Origin: Amnibacterium setariae | Lineage (GTDB): Bacteria; Actinomycetota; Actinomycetes; Actinomycetales; Microbacteriaceae | Length of the DNA: 64,000 nt | NCBI RefSeq assembly: GCF_003581425.1 | Contig: NZ_QXTG01000002.1 | Span: 310,001-374,000 of the forward strand | Direction of reading: 5' to 3' | The notes under the pieces: model-generated | What the model was told of the DNA's origin: nothing | Seen by the model: only the letters and a program-made list of their open reading frames with translations | Database searches by the model: none | Made by a program: the position numbers and the translations under genes | Part shown: positions 24,853-32,937 of the stretch, one piece after another | How positions within the stretch are numbered: the first letter of the stretch is position 1 | Layout: each line of letters begins with the position of its first letter

Positions 24853-25413
24853 ATGTCCACCGCGCTCGACACGATCACCGCGAAGAAGCCCCGTCGCGCG
24901 GACGCGCTCCGGAACTACGAGGCGCTGCTCGCGGCGGCGCGCGAGGCCTTCGCGGCCTCCGGCACGGACGCCTCCCTCGAGGACGTCGCCCGACGGGCGG
25001 GCGTCGGCATCGGCACCCTGTACCGCAACTTCCCCGCCCGCGACGACCTGATCGAGGCCGTCTACGTCAGCGAGATCGAAGCGCTCGCCGCGGTCGCCGA
25101 CGAGGTGCGGAACGACGCCGCCTGGCCCGCGCTGACCCGCTGGCTCGACCGCTTCGTGGACTACATCGGCACGAAGCGCGTCCTCATCGAGGCCATGAAC
25201 CGGGACTCCGAGGTGATGGCGGCCTGCCGCACCGCCATGTACGAGGCCGGCGGTCCCGTGCTGGCCCGCGCCCAGGCGGAGGGCGTCGCCCGCGACGACG
25301 TCGACGTGATCGACGTCGTGCGGATGGTCGCGGGCGTCGCCGGCGTCCAGGCCGACCCGGACCAGCGGCGGCGCCTCGTCGACGTCGCGATCGACGGGCT
25401 GCGCGCCCGCTGA
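24853..25413 (+). CDS. TetR/AcrR family transcriptional regulator
   Basis: 186 residues from the ATG at 24853; an in-frame TTG at 24832 is less likely. The DNA-binding helices are at about 20-65: EALLAAAREAFAASGTDASLEDVARRAGVGIGTLYRNFPARDDLIEAVY. The C-terminal ligand domain is of ordinary TetR_C size. It is divergent from an MFS exporter across a perfect palindrome, so it most likely represses the exporter and itself. Confidence 0.92.
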   Translation: MSTALDTITAKKPRRADALRNYEALLAAAREAFAASGTDASLEDVARRAGVGIGTLYRNFPARDDLIEAVYVSEIEALAAVADEVRNDAAWPALTRWLDRFVDYIGTKRVLIEAMNRDSEVMAACRTAMYEAGGPVLARAQAEGVARDDVDVIDVVRMVAGVAGVQADPDQRRRLVDVAIDGLRAR

Positions 25414-25437
25414 TCGGGCGGCCCGGCCCCGGCGCGC

Positions 25438-26240
25438 TCAGTGCAGGCGCGCGAGCCGGGCGCGGACGACCGAGTAGACGCCGGAGGCGATCCAGCCGAC
25501 GCCGATCGCGACGAGCACGACGCGGCCGAACGGCAGCCCGGCGAAGGCGCGCAGCGCCCCGTCGAGCCCGGAGGCGGCGCCCGGATCGGTGCGCACCGCC
25601 GCGGCGACGAAGAGGACGCCGACCATCGCGATGGCGACGCCCCGCGCGACGTAGCCGACCCGGCCGAGCGCGACGACGGCGCGACCGCGGTCGCCGGCGG
25701 GCACCCGGATCGTCTCGGTGAACCGCGCGGTGACGCCGCGCCGCACGAGGAGGCCGCCGATCACCACCACGGCGACCCCAACGAGGATCAGCAGCACCTG
25801 GCCGCCCGGGAGCCCGAGCAGGGTGGCGCTCCCCTGCCGGCTCGATCGGCTCGAGCTGCCGCCGGCGCCGAGCGCGACCCGCAGCGCGGTGACGCCGACG
25901 GCGGCGTGCACGACCGCCTTGCCCCAGGACTTCAGCCGCTCCCGCCAGGTGTCCTTCGCGTCGTCGCGCCGCTGCAGGAGCCCGTCCACGAGGAGCCACA
26001 GGGCGAGGCCGCCGACGGCCGCGATCCAGACGAGCACCGCGCCGCCGGGCGCGCGGACGAGCGCCTGCAGCGCACCGGACTGGTCCGCCTCCCGGCCCCG
26101 CCCTGCACCGCGACCTGGATCGCCAGCACGCCGACGAGGGCCTGCACGAGCCCGCTCGCGGCGAAGCCGGAGCGGGCGACCCCGCGGACGACGGGGCTGT
26201 CGGACGCCCGCTCCGCGCCGCTGCGCACCGTCCCGGTCAT
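25438..26240 (-). pseudogene. DUF1206 membrane protein, interrupted by a frameshift
   Basis: The reading frame that starts at 26240 encodes a good DUF1206 N-terminus (GVARSGFAASGLVQALVGVLAIQVAVQGGAG) and then degenerates. The rest continues in another frame from about 26110 to the stop at 25438 (QSGALQALVRAPGGAVLVWIAAVGGLALWLLVDGLLQRRDDAKD, and two more DUF1206 units ending ARLARLH). A single missing base in the G/C run near 26095-26110 would restore one protein of about 267 residues with six helices, the normal family size. It could be a real lesion or a sequencing error in a GC-rich run. DUF1206 proteins have no known function. Confidence 0.75.
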
Positions 26241-26312
26241 CGCCCGCCTCCCCCGCCGCGCACGGCCGCGGCGGCGCCGACGCCAGCGAGCGCCGCGCCG
26301 TCGCGCCAGGGC

Positions 26313-27002
26313 TCAGGAGGCGGTGAGCACCCGGCTCAGGCCGCTGCGGACCTGGCGCGTCACGTCGTCCGCGAGCACCTCGAGCCCGCCCTGCTCCAGG
26401 CCGTCGTACGCCTCCCGCACGACGTCGGCCGGGTCGCCCTTCGGCACGTCCATGCCCGCGGTCATCGGGGTGTCGGTGAAGCCGAGGTAGAGCCCGACCA
26501 CCTGGACGCCGTCGGGCGCGAGCTCGCCGCGCAGGGCGTCGGTCATCGACCAGACCGCGGCCTTCGTCGCGCCGTAGGCGGCGAGGGCGCCGCGCGCCCG
26601 CCAGCTCGCGACGGAGGCGACGTTGAGCACGGCGCCGTGCGTCCGCCGGATCGCCGGGGCCAGCGCCCGTGTGATCGCGTGCAGCCCGATCACGTTCGTC
26701 TCGATGAGCCGCCGGAACTCCTCGTCGGTCGTCTCGAGCAGGCTCGGCTGCACGGACGCGATGCCGGCGTTGTTCACGAGGACGGTCACGTCCCGGGCGG
26801 TCTCGGCGGCGGCCGCGACGGATGCGGCGTCGGTCACGTCGAGCGCGAGCGGCACGACGCGGGGGTCGTCCCACTCCCGCGGGGAGCGGGCGGAGGCGTA
26901 GACCTTGGCGGCGCCGCGGTCGAGCGCCTGGCGGACGAACTCGGTGCCGAGCCCTCCGTTCGCGCCGGTGACGAGGACGACGGCGGATGCGAGCGAGGTC
27001 AT
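26313..27002 (-). CDS. Short-chain dehydrogenase/reductase
   Basis: 229 residues. NAD(P)-binding VLVTGANGGLGTEFVRQAL near the start, VLVNNAGI, and the catalytic Ser/Tyr/Lys set in LNVASVASWRARGALAAYGATKAAV. Compact classical SDR of cytoplasmic type. The ATG overlaps the stop of the MFS exporter gene upstream (ATGA), so it is the second gene of the HxlR-controlled operon. Substrate unknown. Linkage to an exporter and an HxlR sensor suggests handling of a reactive carbonyl or quinone-like compound, which is speculation. Confidence 0.9.
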   Translation of the reverse strand: MTSLASAVVLVTGANGGLGTEFVRQALDRGAAKVYASARSPREWDDPRVVPLALDVTDAASVAAAAETARDVTVLVNNAGIASVQPSLLETTDEEFRRLIETNVIGLHAITRALAPAIRRTHGAVLNVASVASWRARGALAAYGATKAAVWSMTDALRGELAPDGVQVVGLYLGFTDTPMTAGMDVPKGDPADVVREAYDGLEQGGLEVLADDVTRQVRSGLSRVLTAS

Positions 27003-28198
27003 GCGGGGTTCCCTCCGGTGGCGGTGCGGACCGCGCGGCGTGCGCGGACGAACGGGGCGGCGCCGGCGACGAGCGCGAGCACCGAGAGCACGACGGCGCC
27101 CGCGACGATCGCCGGCAGCAGCCCGTGGGCGGTGGCGAGCTGGCCGAGCCCGATCGCGGCGACCGCCTGCACCGCGTAGCCGGCGAAGTAGACGGCGGAC
27201 ACGGTCGACGCCCGGTGCTGCGCCGGCGCCAGCTCGGCGGCGATGCCGACGCCCGCGGAGAACAGCAGGCTGTAGCCGACGCCGGTGAGCACGATCGAGA
27301 CGAGGAAGACCGGCAGCGAGCCCGCGGCGCTGGCGGTGACGAGCGCGGCGAGCCCCGCGACCATCACGAGCGCGCCGGCGGGCGCGGCGGCGCCGGCCCG
27401 GACCCGGCGGGCCAGCAGCGCGGTGACGCCGATGGTGACCGCGGAGAGCGCCAGCACGAGGCCGATCACGATCGGCGAGTCGGTGCCGAGGAGGCCGACG
27501 GCGACGTCCGCGCCGAGCGCGAGCACCACGCCGCCGGTGCCGTAGGCGGCCGCGACGCCGAGCGCGCCCTGCGCGACGACACCGCGCATCGACGGGTCGA
27601 CGCGGAGCAGCCGCACCGCGCTGCCGCTGCTGCGCGCGCCGCTCGGGAGGCGGAGCGCGAGGACCAGCACGACGAGCACGGCGCCGAGCAGCGGCCAGTA
27701 GGACAGGTGGAGCGGGTCGGGCAGCAGGTCGAGGAACAGGCCGCCGAGCAGCAGCGCGACCGTGAGCCCGGCGGCGGTGGAGGCGGTCGCGACCGCGCCT
27801 GCGAGGTGCCCGCGACCGGGGCGGGCGTACTCCGCGAGGGCCGCCGTCGCGGGGCTGAGCGCGAACCCGACGCCGGCGCCGGTCAGGGCCCGTCCGACGA
27901 GCAGGACGCCGATCGAGGGCGCGAGGGCGAACGCGAGCGTGCCGACCGCCATGAGCGCGAGCCCGAGCACGATCGCCGCCCGTCGGCCGATGCGGTCGCT
28001 GATCCCGCCGAACAGGCCGAGGACCACGAGCAGCGTGACGGGGTAGGTGCCGAAGACGACCGTGGTGAGCGCGGGCGGCAGCGACCACTCGCGCCCGTAC
28101 ACCGGGTAGACGACGGAGGGGGCGCCGCTCGTCCAGAGCGCGAGCCCCGCGGTGAGCGCGGCGGTCGCGAAGGCGGCGGGGCGGGACGAGGTCGGCAT
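26999..28198 (-). CDS. Major facilitator transporter (12-helix)
   Basis: 399 residues. Motif A is GGISDRIGRRAAIV, and the central loop and second half keep MFS spacing, with about 12 helices. The ATG at 28198 is preceded by GGAGG at about 5 bases, so upstream in-frame starts were rejected. It overlaps the SDR gene downstream and is divergent from an HxlR regulator with a 10-bp inverted repeat between. Probably an exporter induced through that regulator. Confidence 0.9.
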   Translation of the reverse strand: MPTSSRPAAFATAALTAGLALWTSGAPSVVYPVYGREWSLPPALTTVVFGTYPVTLLVVLGLFGGISDRIGRRAAIVLGLALMAVGTLAFALAPSIGVLLVGRALTGAGVGFALSPATAALAEYARPGRGHLAGAVATASTAAGLTVALLLGGLFLDLLPDPLHLSYWPLLGAVLVVLVLALRLPSGARSSGSAVRLLRVDPSMRGVVAQGALGVAAAYGTGGVVLALGADVAVGLLGTDSPIVIGLVLALSAVTIGVTALLARRVRAGAAAPAGALVMVAGLAALVTASAAGSLPVFLVSIVLTGVGYSLLFSAGVGIAAELAPAQHRASTVSAVYFAGYAVQAVAAIGLGQLATAHGLLPAIVAGAVVLSVLALVAGAAPFVRARRAVRTATGGNPA

Positions 28199-28237
28199 GG
28201 TCCTCCGGTCGGGCGCCGGGTCCGGATCGGTCCGCGG

Positions 28238-28288
28238 GCTGGGTTGGTTCGGCCAACGTAGCACCTGGTTCTGCTGTTCCAACCCAGC
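28238..28288. promoter_or_regulatory. HxlR operator and exporter promoter
   Basis: A perfect 10-base inverted repeat, GCTGGGTTGG (28238-28247) and CCAACCCAGC (28279-28288). On the minus strand TTGGAA (28282-28277), 16 bases, TACGTT (28260-28255) looks like a promoter for the exporter, overlapping the repeat. Binding at the repeat could block it. Confidence 0.6.
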
Positions 28289-28296
28289 GGTAGCAT

Positions 28297-28743
28297 GTGC
28301 CGGTGCCCCTCTCCGACCCCACCGCCGGCCGCTGCTCGATCGCGCGGACGATCACCGCGCTCGGCGACCGGTGGTCCCTCCTCGTGCTGCGCGAGGCGGC
28401 GATGGGCACGACCCGCTTCTCGGACTTCCGGCAGCGGCTCGGGATCGCGAGCGACGTGCTCACCGACCGCCTGGCGGGCCTCGTCGAGCGCGGTCTGCTC
28501 GAGCGCACCGCGTACCAGGAGGAGGGCTCGAGGACCCGCACCGAGTACCGGCTGACGCCCGCCGGGCACGACTTCGAGGTCGTCCTCGGCGCGCTCGGCG
28601 TCTGGGGCCGCGAGCACCTCGCGACCGACGAGGACTCCGGGGTCCGCTACCACGACGCCGCGGGCCGGCCCGTGCGCGTCGCCTTCGTCGACGAGGACGG
28701 GCGCGTGCTCACCGGTGACGAGGTGACCGTCAGCCGCGGCTGA
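28297..28743 (+). CDS. HxlR family transcriptional regulator
   Basis: 148 residues from GTG (28297; GTG 28303 is also possible). The winged helix-turn-helix domain is typical: CSIARTITALGDRWSLLVLREAAMGTTRFSDFRQRLGIASDVLTDRLAGLVERGLL, then the wing TEYRLTPAGHDF. The conserved cysteine near the N-terminus (about residue 13) is often the redox-sensing residue in HxlR/YodB proteins. A C-terminal extension of about 45 residues follows. It is divergent from the MFS/SDR operon, whose promoter overlaps the 10-bp inverted repeat at 28238-28288. Confidence 0.9.
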   Translation: MPVPLSDPTAGRCSIARTITALGDRWSLLVLREAAMGTTRFSDFRQRLGIASDVLTDRLAGLVERGLLERTAYQEEGSRTRTEYRLTPAGHDFEVVLGALGVWGREHLATDEDSGVRYHDAAGRPVRVAFVDEDGRVLTGDEVTVSRG

Positions 28744-28837
28744 CGGGCGCCCGTCCGCGCTCCCCCGCACGCGGAGGTCGCGTCCAGCCGCGTCTGCGAG
28801 CGTCCCCCTCCTCACCCCGATGTCGTGGGAGGTCCTC

Positions 28838-30661
28838 GTGCGCCGTGTCGCCCCGCTCGTGATCGCGCTGGCCCTCGTGGCCGGCCTGCTGCCGGCGGCG
28901 CCGGCGTCCGCGGCCCCCGCCGCGGGCGCGGCCGCGGATCAGCGCTCCGCCTCCCCCGGCACCTTCCGCAACCCGCTCGACCTGCGCCTGCCCGACGGGT
29001 CGCGGGCGGAGAACTGCGCCGACCCGGACGTCGCCCGCGGCACCGGCGGCGACCGCCACTGGTACCTGTACTGCACGACCGACGCGATCGACGCCGGCGA
29101 GCGGGGCCCGGACGGCGCGCCCGTGCAGCACCTGCTGCCGACCTACCGCTCCACGGACCTCGTGCACTGGCGCTACGCCGGCGACGCCTTCGCGAAGGTG
29201 CCGGGCTGGGTGGCTCCCGACGCGGGCCTGTGGGCGCCGGAGATCCGGCACGCGAACGGCCGCTGGTACCTCTACTACACGGCGCCGGAGACCGCGCTGC
29301 CGGGCGGCGGCTCCGCGATCGGCGTCGCGACCGCGCCCTCCCCCACCGGCCCCTGGACCGACAGCGGCCGACCGGTCGTCGCGCCCGCGGACAACCCGAC
29401 GAGCCCCGGGAACCGGCGCTGGACCTACGACCCCGAGGTGCTCACCGAGGGCGGGACCGCCTGGATCTACTTCGGGAGCTACAACGGGGGCCTGTTCGTG
29501 CGGCGCCTCAGCGCGGACGGCCTGTCCACCTCGGCGTCGTCCGAGCGGCGGATCGCGATCGCGAACCGCTACGAGGGCACGAACGTCGTCCGGCACGACG
29601 GCTGGTACTACCTGCTCGCCTCCGCGACGAACTGCTGCAACGGCGCGCTGACGGGCTACAGCGTCTTCGCCGCGCGCTCCCGCAGCCCGCTCGGCCCGTT
29701 CCGGGACGCGGACGGGCGCTCGATCCTCGCCGCGAAGGTCGGCGGCACCCCGGTGCTCAGCCGGAACGGGAACCGCTGGATCGGCACCGGGCACGAGTCC
29801 GCGTTCACCGACGCCGCCGGCCAGGGCTGGCTCGCCTACCACGCGGTCGACCGGACCGACCCGCTCGTGCCCGGCACCGAGACGTACACGAAGCGCGCGG
29901 TGCTCCTCGACCGGCTCGACTGGCGGCACGGCTGGCCGGTGGTGCGCGGCGGCCGTGGCCCGTCGGACGGCGCCCAGCCCGCCCCCGCCGCGCAGCCGGG
30001 ACAGCGACGCGTCCCGCCGGTCCGCTTCGTCGACGCACCGCGTCCCGGGCGGGCGATCCCGGCGCTGTCGGACGACTTCCGCGGCTCGCGGCTCGCCTCC
30101 CGCTGGTCGTGGGTGCGGCCCCCGGTCGCGGGCGGGTACTCCGTGGCCGGCGGCGCGCTCCGCTTCGCGACGCAGGCGGCCGACCTGCACCCGCCGGCCA
30201 CGCCGCTCGCGTCGGTGCTGACCGAGCGGGCGCCGAGGGGCGACTTCGTCGTGGAGGCGAAGCTCCGCACGACCGTGCCGGACACGGGCGACTCCTACAA
30301 CTACGCGCAGGGCGGCGTGCTCGTGTACGGCGGCGACGGGCGGTACGTGAAGCTCGCGGTGTCGTCGATCTACGAGACGCGGCAGACCGAGTGGGGCGTG
30401 CAGGACTCCGCGCAGCCGGCGGGCAGGCCGACCTACGGCAACGGGGTCGTCGGCCCGGTCGGCCGCACGTGGACCTGGCTGCGGATCATCCGCCACGGCG
30501 ACCGGTACACCGCGGCGACGAGCGTCGACGGCCGGCGCTGGCGGACCGGCGGGACCTGGACCACGGACCTCGGCGCGGCGCCGCGCATCGGCCTGGTCTC
30601 GATGGGCGCCGCGGGCTTCACGACCGTCGTCGACGCCGTGCGCGTCAGCCGCCTGCGCTGA
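28838..30661 (+). CDS. Secreted glycoside hydrolase family 43 protein with C-terminal lectin-like domain
   Basis: 607 residues from GTG 28838, which has GGGAGG 5 bases upstream; ATG 28820 in the same frame is the alternative. Signal peptide MRRVAPLVIALALVAGLLPAAPASA. The five-bladed propeller spans about residues 40-365: Asp62 in NCADPDV is the expected base, then LWAPEIRHANGRWYLYYTA, a TYDPEVL blade and YEGTNVV with the likely general acid Glu. A Pro/Ala linker leads to a beta-sandwich (about 400-605, LSDDFRGSRLASRWSWVRPP...) of the DUF1349/xylosidase C-terminal type. Expected to cut arabinan, xylan or related side chains outside the cell. The next gene, LRRRLYAPG paralog 2, starts 16 bases after the stop. 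Confidence 0.88.
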   Translation: MRRVAPLVIALALVAGLLPAAPASAAPAAGAAADQRSASPGTFRNPLDLRLPDGSRAENCADPDVARGTGGDRHWYLYCTTDAIDAGERGPDGAPVQHLLPTYRSTDLVHWRYAGDAFAKVPGWVAPDAGLWAPEIRHANGRWYLYYTAPETALPGGGSAIGVATAPSPTGPWTDSGRPVVAPADNPTSPGNRRWTYDPEVLTEGGTAWIYFGSYNGGLFVRRLSADGLSTSASSERRIAIANRYEGTNVVRHDGWYYLLASATNCCNGALTGYSVFAARSRSPLGPFRDADGRSILAAKVGGTPVLSRNGNRWIGTGHESAFTDAAGQGWLAYHAVDRTDPLVPGTETYTKRAVLLDRLDWRHGWPVVRGGRGPSDGAQPAPAAQPGQRRVPPVRFVDAPRPGRAIPALSDDFRGSRLASRWSWVRPPVAGGYSVAGGALRFATQAADLHPPATPLASVLTERAPRGDFVVEAKLRTTVPDTGDSYNYAQGGVLVYGGDGRYVKLAVSSIYETRQTEWGVQDSAQPAGRPTYGNGVVGPVGRTWTWLRIIRHGDRYTAATSVDGRRWRTGGTWTTDLGAAPRIGLVSMGAAGFTTVVDAVRVSRLR

Positions 30662-30677
30662 GGTCCACACTGTGGTC

Positions 30678-31484
30678 ATGGCACGCGAGGACGCGGAGGC
30701 GCTGCGCCGCCGGCTCTACGCCCCGGGGGCCGACGCCGCGGACGTCGAGCGGTTCCGCGCCGCCGGCGGTGTCGCTCCCGCGCCGCGCGTGCCCGCGTCG
30801 GCCCGCGTGCGGCGCGCCGCGCCCGAGGTCGAGGTCCGGCCGGTCCCGGTCCGGCCCCCGGAGCCCCTGCCGCTCGACGCGGAGCCGTCGGCGCCGGGCG
30901 CGAGCGACGCCCCGCGCGGCGGGCCGCGGGGGCGCGGCCTCCTCGTCGTCGCGATCGTGGCCGTGCTCGCCGCGGGCGGGCTCGTCGCCGTCCGGCTCGC
31001 GCTGCCGCCGACCTCGAACGCCCCCTCCGCGACCCCGGTCGCCGTGGACGCCGCGGACCGCGCCGCGTTCGACGAGAACCTCGTGATCGGCAACGCCGCG
31101 GGCATCGCCGCCTTCCTCGTGACCCATCGGCGGCCGCTCCCCGCGATCGCCGACGCCACGCGCTACTTCACCGTGGAGGAGCACGGGACGGGCGAGGGCC
31201 TCGTGACGCTGTCGCCGGTGTCCTCGGCCGCGATCGAGGGGCGCGCCACCGTCGTGCTCGTCGTCGACGCACCGGCCCGGGTCGGGTGGCGGTCCCTGCG
31301 CCGGCAGGTCGACTCCTCCGGCGAGCAGCGGTACACGACGCAGGTCGAGCGGGCCGGCCAGCAGGAGCCGGGCGTGCCGACGACGCACACGTACCGGTAC
31401 GCGCGCGGCGACCGCCCGGTCGAGCTGCGCATCGACGTGCCCGACGGCGTCCGCTGGGGCGCGGCCGTGGTGTTCACGGATTAG
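30678..31484 (+). CDS. Unrecognised membrane protein, LRRRLYAPG family (paralog 2)
   Basis: 268 residues from ATG 30678 (GTG at 30672 possible), the same length as paralog 1. N-terminal motif AEALRRRLYAPGADAADVERF, a Pro/Arg-rich linker of about 60 residues, one membrane helix (GLLVVAIVAVLAAGGLVAVRL, about 92-112) and an outside domain. The end, RIDVPDGVRWGAAVVFTD, aligns with VYTDETVKWGAVVAFTE of paralog 1. VVLVVDAPARVGWRSLRRQV matches the VTDRAATFSWRAERI segment. No enzyme motif seen. It follows a secreted GH43 gene by 16 bases and is probably co-transcribed with it. Confidence 0.8.
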   Translation: MAREDAEALRRRLYAPGADAADVERFRAAGGVAPAPRVPASARVRRAAPEVEVRPVPVRPPEPLPLDAEPSAPGASDAPRGGPRGRGLLVVAIVAVLAAGGLVAVRLALPPTSNAPSATPVAVDAADRAAFDENLVIGNAAGIAAFLVTHRRPLPAIADATRYFTVEEHGTGEGLVTLSPVSSAAIEGRATVVLVVDAPARVGWRSLRRQVDSSGEQRYTTQVERAGQQEPGVPTTHTYRYARGDRPVELRIDVPDGVRWGAAVVFTD

Positions 31485-31505
31485 GGGCCTCCTAGCCTGT
31501 CGGGC

Positions 31506-31958
31506 GTGCTCGACCTCCGCCCCGCGCGCCTCGACGGCCCCGACGCCCTGCTGCTGACCGAGGAGGTGCAGCGGTACTACGTCGAGGTCTACGGCGGCGA
31601 GGACGACGACCCCATCGCGCCGGAGGAGTTCAGCGCGCCGCACGGCGGGTTCCTGCTCGGCTACGCCGACGGGGAGCCGGTCGCGATGGGCGGCTGGTCC
31701 TTCCTCGACGACGCGACGGCGAAGGTGCGGCGCATGTACGTGCGGGAGGCGGTGCGGCGCGAGGGCCTCGGCGCGGCCCTGCTCGATCGGCTGGAGGCGG
31801 ACGCCCGCGCGGCCGGCGCCCGGCGGATCGCGCTCACGACGGGCGAGCCGCAGGTCGCGGCGGTCCGCTTCTACCGGGCCCGCGGCTACGGCGACGTGCC
31901 CGCGTTCGGCTTCTACGCGGACGAGCCCCGCTCGATCCACCTCGGCAAGGCCCTCTGA
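31506..31958 (+). CDS. GNAT family N-acetyltransferase
   Basis: 150 residues, GTG start. The acetyl-CoA site is seen in KVRRMYVREAVRREGLGAALLDRLEADARAAGARRIALTTGEPQ (R/Q-x-x-G-x-G/A type), followed by the beta-bulge strand and VRFYRARGYGDV. A short single-domain GNAT of cytoplasmic type. Substrate cannot be predicted. It lies 21 bases after LRRRLYAPG paralog 2 in the same direction. Confidence 0.88.
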   Translation: MLDLRPARLDGPDALLLTEEVQRYYVEVYGGEDDDPIAPEEFSAPHGGFLLGYADGEPVAMGGWSFLDDATAKVRRMYVREAVRREGLGAALLDRLEADARAAGARRIALTTGEPQVAAVRFYRARGYGDVPAFGFYADEPRSIHLGKAL

Positions 31959-32042
31959 CCCGTTCCGTCCGCTCCGGCAGGTGCGACCGGGGCGCAGCGC
32001 GCGCCCCGCGCAGGAGCAGGATGGGCGCGGGACGGAGCGCGG

Positions 32043-32870
32043 ATGGCGGGAGCGGTCGAACCGGTCGAGGTGGGCACGCCGGCGGGCCCCGTCGCGGTGC
32101 ACGTGCTCGGCGCCGGGCTCCCGACGGTCCTCTGGCACGGGCTCTACGCGGACGGGTCGAGCTGGGGCTACCTGCTGCCCGCGCTGCTGCCGGGCCGGCG
32201 GCTGCTCGTGGTCGACGGACCGGGCTGGGGCCGCAGCCTCCGCACCCGCCGCTCCGTCGGTGACGCCGCCGTGCTCGACGCGGCGCGCGCGGTGGTGCGG
32301 ACGCTCGCGCCCGGCTCGGCCGTCGACTGGGTCGGCACCGGATGGGGCGGCCGCGTCGGCCTGGAGCTCGCGGCCCGCTCCCCCGAGCTCGTCCGCAGCC
32401 TCGTCGCCGCGATGGCCGACCCCGCGCCCATGCCCGCGGAGGAGCGGCGCGCGGTCCGACGGGTCCTCCGGCGGCTGCGCGTCGTCGGCCCGATCGGGCC
32501 CGTCGGCCGCGCGATCGTCGTCGACCAGCTCTCGCCCGCGTCCGCGTCGGAGCCGCAGACGGTCGGCGCGCTGCTCGACGCCCTGCTGCTCGCCGGCCGC
32601 TTCCGCGCCGCCCGCTCCGTCGGCCGATTCGACGTGCGCCGCCCCGACCTCACCGGTCTGCTCCCCGCGGTGACCGCCCCGCTGCTGCTCGTCGCGAGCG
32701 ACGACGCCGGCCCGCTGCCCGAGGCCCGCGCGGCGTCGCTCGCCGCCCTCGCCCCCTTCGCGCGGGTGACGACCGTCCCGGAGGCGCGCGGGCAGCTCGC
32801 CCTCGACCGGCCGGAGGCGTTCGGCCGCGCGGTGCAGGACTTCTGGACCGGGCTCGCCGTCCCCGACTGA
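32043..32870 (+). CDS. Alpha/beta hydrolase fold protein lacking nucleophile and histidine
   Basis: 275 residues with an alpha/beta hydrolase layout: VLWHGLYADGSSWGYLLPAL (oxyanion HG), LLVVDGPGWGRS, the nucleophile elbow, then LLLVASDDAG with a possible acid. The elbow that should read G-x-S-x-G is GTGWGG (residues 98-103), so Ser is replaced by Gly100. The usual late GH...ExP motif reads RGQLALDRPEAF, with Gln251 where His is expected. Both changes argue that it no longer hydrolyses esters and may be a binding or scaffold protein. The rest of the fold is well kept. Confidence 0.75.
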   Translation: MAGAVEPVEVGTPAGPVAVHVLGAGLPTVLWHGLYADGSSWGYLLPALLPGRRLLVVDGPGWGRSLRTRRSVGDAAVLDAARAVVRTLAPGSAVDWVGTGWGGRVGLELAARSPELVRSLVAAMADPAPMPAEERRAVRRVLRRLRVVGPIGPVGRAIVVDQLSPASASEPQTVGALLDALLLAGRFRAARSVGRFDVRRPDLTGLLPAVTAPLLLVASDDAGPLPEARAASLAALAPFARVTTVPEARGQLALDRPEAFGRAVQDFWTGLAVPD

Positions 32871-32937
32871 GCCCGGCGGATCCCCCGGGAGGCGCGCGGG
32901 AGGCGTGGCTAGCCTGGCCCGTGCCGAAGGAGGCCCC

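Noticed and set aside
28820-28837. ATG 28820 as start of the first GH43 gene
   Set aside because: It places six extra residues before the signal peptide, while the GTG at 28838 has a well-spaced GGGAGG. It remains possible.
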